Shown here: positions 61,915 through 64,000 of the stretch, piece by piece
Layout of the letters: every line of letters begins with the position of its first letter
Numbering within the stretch: the stretch's first letter is position 1
From: JAJPKK01 sp963781195
Lineage (GTDB): Bacteria; Pseudomonadota; Alphaproteobacteria; Rhizobiales; Xanthobacteraceae
Assembly: GCA_963781195.1 (NCBI GenBank)
Contig: CAWAEZ010000009.1
Span: forward strand, 62,001-126,000
Direction: 5' to 3'
Length of the DNA: 64,000 nucleotides
Translations under genes and position numbers: made by a program
Notes under the pieces: generated by a model
Seen by the model: only the letters and a program-made list of their open reading frames with translations
Databases searched by the model: none
Told to the model about the DNA's origin: nothing

Positions 61915-62346
61915 GTGAGCGATGAAACGCCATACGCTGAAGGCCGCAGCGACCGGTTGCTGCTCGCCGGCGCCCTCATTTCCAGCACCCTGATCGCAGG
62001 AGTTCGGATCGCCGGCGCCCAGCAGCCGGAGATCCAGCGCAAGGTCCTGCTGCAGCAGGACCTGCCGGCTCCGGGCTACCAGATCGTCACCAACATCGTG
62101 GAGATCCCCGCCGGCGTCAGCGAGACCAGGCACACCCATCCCGGCATCCTCAGCGGTTATATTCTCGATGGAACGCTGATTCTCGAGAATGACGGGCACC
62201 CGCGCACGACCTATAAGACCGGCGAAGCATTCCACGTCGATGCCGGCACGGTTCACCAGGGCATCAATACCGGCAGCGTGCCGGTCAGGATCCTGGCGAC
62301 CCTGGTGCTCGAAAAAGGCAAGCCCGCGGCCGCTCCCGCGCCCTAG
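61915..62346 (+). CDS. Exported cupin-domain protein, probable frameshift in the leader
   Basis: 143 residues as the longest open frame, from a GTG at 61915. That GTG directly abuts AGGA, while the ATG at 61922 has AGGAG at a proper six-base spacing and opens MKRHTLKAAATG. One missing base near 61957 would join that leader to LLLAGALISSTLIAGVRIAGA, giving a textbook signal peptide. I therefore suspect a deletion (or sequence error) there. The cupin domain follows: QIVTNIVEIPAGVSETRHTHPGI (metal-binding His pair) and GEAFHVDAGTVHQGINTG (third His). The Glu of the usual motif is represented by E in SETRHTH. Periplasmic role within the CMD-cupin-esterase operon is likely. Confidence 0.8.
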   Translation: MSDETPYAEGRSDRLLLAGALISSTLIAGVRIAGAQQPEIQRKVLLQQDLPAPGYQIVTNIVEIPAGVSETRHTHPGILSGYILDGTLILENDGHPRTTYKTGEAFHVDAGTVHQGINTGSVPVRILATLVLEKGKPAAAPAP

Positions 62347-62362
62347 CTCAGCAGAGAGTTAC

Positions 62363-64000
62363 ATGAACCGTCAAACAAACGAAGGCCCCATCGTTTCGGC
62401 TGGCACTCCGGATTCGCACCAAAGCACGCCGCCCGGACCGGTCCGCCGAAGCGCGGCCGGACGTCCGTGGCGCGTTGCACCGCCGGTTGCCATCGCCGCC
62501 ATCGCGGCGATCGCCTGGGGAGCGACGAGCGGCGCATCCGCGCAATCGACTGCTGCCGTGACGGGCGTCGTCCACGCCCCTGCAGGAGACCTTCAGGGCC
62601 GTGCAACCGGCAGCGGCGGCGAGTTTCTCGGTATTCCCTACGCTGCGCCCCCGGTCGGGGAACTGCGCTGGCAGCCGCCGCACCCGGTTCCGCGGTGGTC
62701 GCTAACTTTGATGGCGACGAAGTTCGCAAACACGTGTCCGCAGCCGCAGCGCGGCGTCTTCGCGGCGCCGAGCTCGACCGAGGACTGTCTCTATCTCAAC
62801 GTCTTCACGCCGAAACCCGAGCCGAGCGCGACCGCCCGTCAACCCGTGATGGTGTGGTTCTACGGCGGCGGCCTGTATAGCGGCGAAAGCAACGATTACG
62901 ACGGCAGCAAGCTCGCCCGGCGCGGCAACGTGGTGGTGGTGACGCTCAACTACCGGGTCGGCGCGCTCGGCTTCCTGTGGCATCCCGCGATCAATGCCGA
63001 GGGCCATCCCTTTGCAAACTACGGGATCATGGACCAGCAAGCCGCGCTGCGCTGGGTGCAGGACAATATCGCCGCGTTCGGCGGCGACCCAGGCAACGTG
63101 ACGATCTTCGGCCAGTCCGGCGGCGGCACCGCCGTGATGTCCAACCTCGTCTCTCCGTTGTCGAAAGGGCTGTTTCATCGCGCCATCAACCAGAGCGGCA
63201 CCCGTATCGCCGTGACGGCGCCGGCAACCGCGCTCAAGCTCGGCGAGGAATTCGCCGCGGCCGCCGGATGCGCCGACCAGTCGCCCAAATGCCTGCGCGC
63301 GCTAACGGTCGAGCAGGTGCTCGACCACCAGGGCGGCGTGCTGCGCGTCGTCCCGGACTTCCCCGCGGTCGACGGCACGGTGATCACCCACGCGGCGCTC
63401 CAGGCCTTCAGCGAGGGACTGTTCAATCGCGTGCCGATCATGACCGGCCTCGTCCACGACGAGCAGGGCTTTTTCCTTCAGGAGCCGAACACGCACAAAC
63501 CGCTGACCGCGGACGAGTTCGCCCAGTACGCCGCGTCCTACGGCGCCGCCCACGCGCCGGCGCTCCTCGCCAAGTACCCGCTCGCCAGCTATCCGAGCCC
63601 GAGCCTCGCCGAGATCGCCATGGCGCAGGGCGCCAAGGCCTGCACCGCCCGCCTGCTCGATCGGGCCTGGGCCAAATACGTTCCGGTCTATGCCTACCAG
63701 TTCGACGACCGCACGGCGCCGTCCTACTTTCCGGAGGTCAGCTACCCGATGCGGGCCTATCACACCGCCGAGCTGCAGTTCCTGTTTCCCCAGTTCCGCG
63801 GCGGACAGGGCGTGTCGCATCCGCTGAACGAGGCGCAGGAGCGATTGTCGGACGTGATGATCGACTACTGGACGACGTTCGCGCGCACCGGGACGCCCGA
63901 CCGTTCGCCCGATCGCTTCCTGCCGCTCTGGCCGTCCTATTCGTCCGACAAGGACAATGTCCTGTCGCTCGATCTCCCGGGGCCGAACATGACCGAGGGC
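62363..64000 (+). CDS. Exported type-B carboxylesterase (3' end beyond the window)
   Basis: 546 codons run open to the window edge, so the C-terminus is missing. Leader: a long Arg/Pro-rich start then VAPPVAIAAIAAIAWGATSGASAQ. The carboxylesterase/lipase domain is clear: EFLGIPYAAPPVGELRW, EDCLYLNVFTP, the oxyanion hole WFYGGGLYSG, the nucleophile Ser252 in IFGQSGGGTAV, a Glu of the triad in the HDEQGFF region, and a His near YHTAELQFLF. Such enzymes cleave esters of aromatic or alkyl alcohols. The start lies 16 bases after the cupin stop, so it belongs to the same operon as the CMD-like and cupin genes. Confidence 0.9.
   Translation, partial: MNRQTNEGPIVSAGTPDSHQSTPPGPVRRSAAGRPWRVAPPVAIAAIAAIAWGATSGASAQSTAAVTGVVHAPAGDLQGRATGSGGEFLGIPYAAPPVGELRWQPPHPVPRWSLTLMATKFANTCPQPQRGVFAAPSSTEDCLYLNVFTPKPEPSATARQPVMVWFYGGGLYSGESNDYDGSKLARRGNVVVVTLNYRVGALGFLWHPAINAEGHPFANYGIMDQQAALRWVQDNIAAFGGDPGNVTIFGQSGGGTAVMSNLVSPLSKGLFHRAINQSGTRIAVTAPATALKLGEEFAAAAGCADQSPKCLRALTVEQVLDHQGGVLRVVPDFPAVDGTVITHAALQAFSEGLFNRVPIMTGLVHDEQGFFLQEPNTHKPLTADEFAQYAASYGAAHAPALLAKYPLASYPSPSLAEIAMAQGAKACTARLLDRAWAKYVPVYAYQFDDRTAPSYFPEVSYPMRAYHTAELQFLFPQFRGGQGVSHPLNEAQERLSDVMIDYWTTFARTGTPDRSPDRFLPLWPSYSSDKDNVLSLDLPGPNMTEG

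Overview
The window is high-GC, densely coding DNA of alphaproteobacterial type. Codon use, the OmpA-like 'surface antigen' porin, several orphan Bug/TctC periplasmic receptors, PQQ enzymes, CO-dehydrogenase-type molybdenum hydroxylases and dispersed palindromic repeats all suggest a free-living, metabolically versatile Hyphomicrobiales (Bradyrhizobium/Rhodopseudomonas/Rhodoplanes-like) chromosome. This assignment is inference, because no rRNA or tRNA gene lies in the window. I saw no phage, insertion sequence or CRISPR array.

Layout. 0-2.2 kb: an IclR regulator followed by the first 53 codons of another gene, divergent from a DctP-like protein. 2.4-10 kb: an exported trypsin-like protease with TPRs, a Tat-exported MmgE/PrpD protein, an exported alpha/beta-hydrolase and an exported amidohydrolase. 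10-13 kb: a porin-like barrel, a SnoaL-like protein and an exported choloylglycine-hydrolase-type Ntn enzyme. 13.3-17 kb: two tandem PQQ dehydrogenases with a lanthanide-type Asp-x-Asp motif. 17.2-27.2 kb: genes for two complete molybdenum hydroxylase trimers, spread over three divergent operons, plus an NMT1-type receptor and an epoxide-hydrolase-like enzyme. One large subunit carries four +1 frameshifts. 27.3-35.4 kb: a long minus-strand run with a UbiD-type decarboxylase, a Bug receptor, a multicopper oxidase, a MetE-like methyltransferase, an amidohydrolase-2 protein, an uncharacterised Ala-rich protein and a Rieske ferredoxin. 35.6-41 kb: an unknown secreted protein, a Gfo/Idh/MocA oxidoreductase, a beta-hydroxyacid dehydrogenase, a CBS-BON protein and a patatin. 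41.2-50.8 kb: a Mrp cation/proton antiporter module (E-F-G-B-C-D, no full MrpA), an RND efflux pair and an AI-2E-family permease. 50.8-58.7 kb: a membrane metallophosphoesterase, LapA-domain protein, dihaem cytochrome c, MarR-SDR operon divergent from a MATE pump, and an enoyl-CoA-hydratase-like protein with a Tat-like leader. 58.8-64 kb: two Bug receptors, divergent from an operon of exported carboxymuconolactone-decarboxylase-like, cupin and carboxylesterase proteins; the last runs off the end.

How the parts may work together. The central 17-38 kb looks like a catabolic island for aromatic or heteroaromatic acids: periplasmic receptors, molybdenum hydroxylases, a prFMN decarboxylase, Rieske electron transfer and downstream dehydrogenases. 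A second theme is the number of export signals on protein families that are usually cytoplasmic, which hints at substantial periplasmic chemistry.

Data quality. Five single-base insertions (four in one gene, one in mrpD) and one apparent deletion (cupin gene) break otherwise well-preserved reading frames. Sequencing or assembly error is at least as likely as true gene decay.
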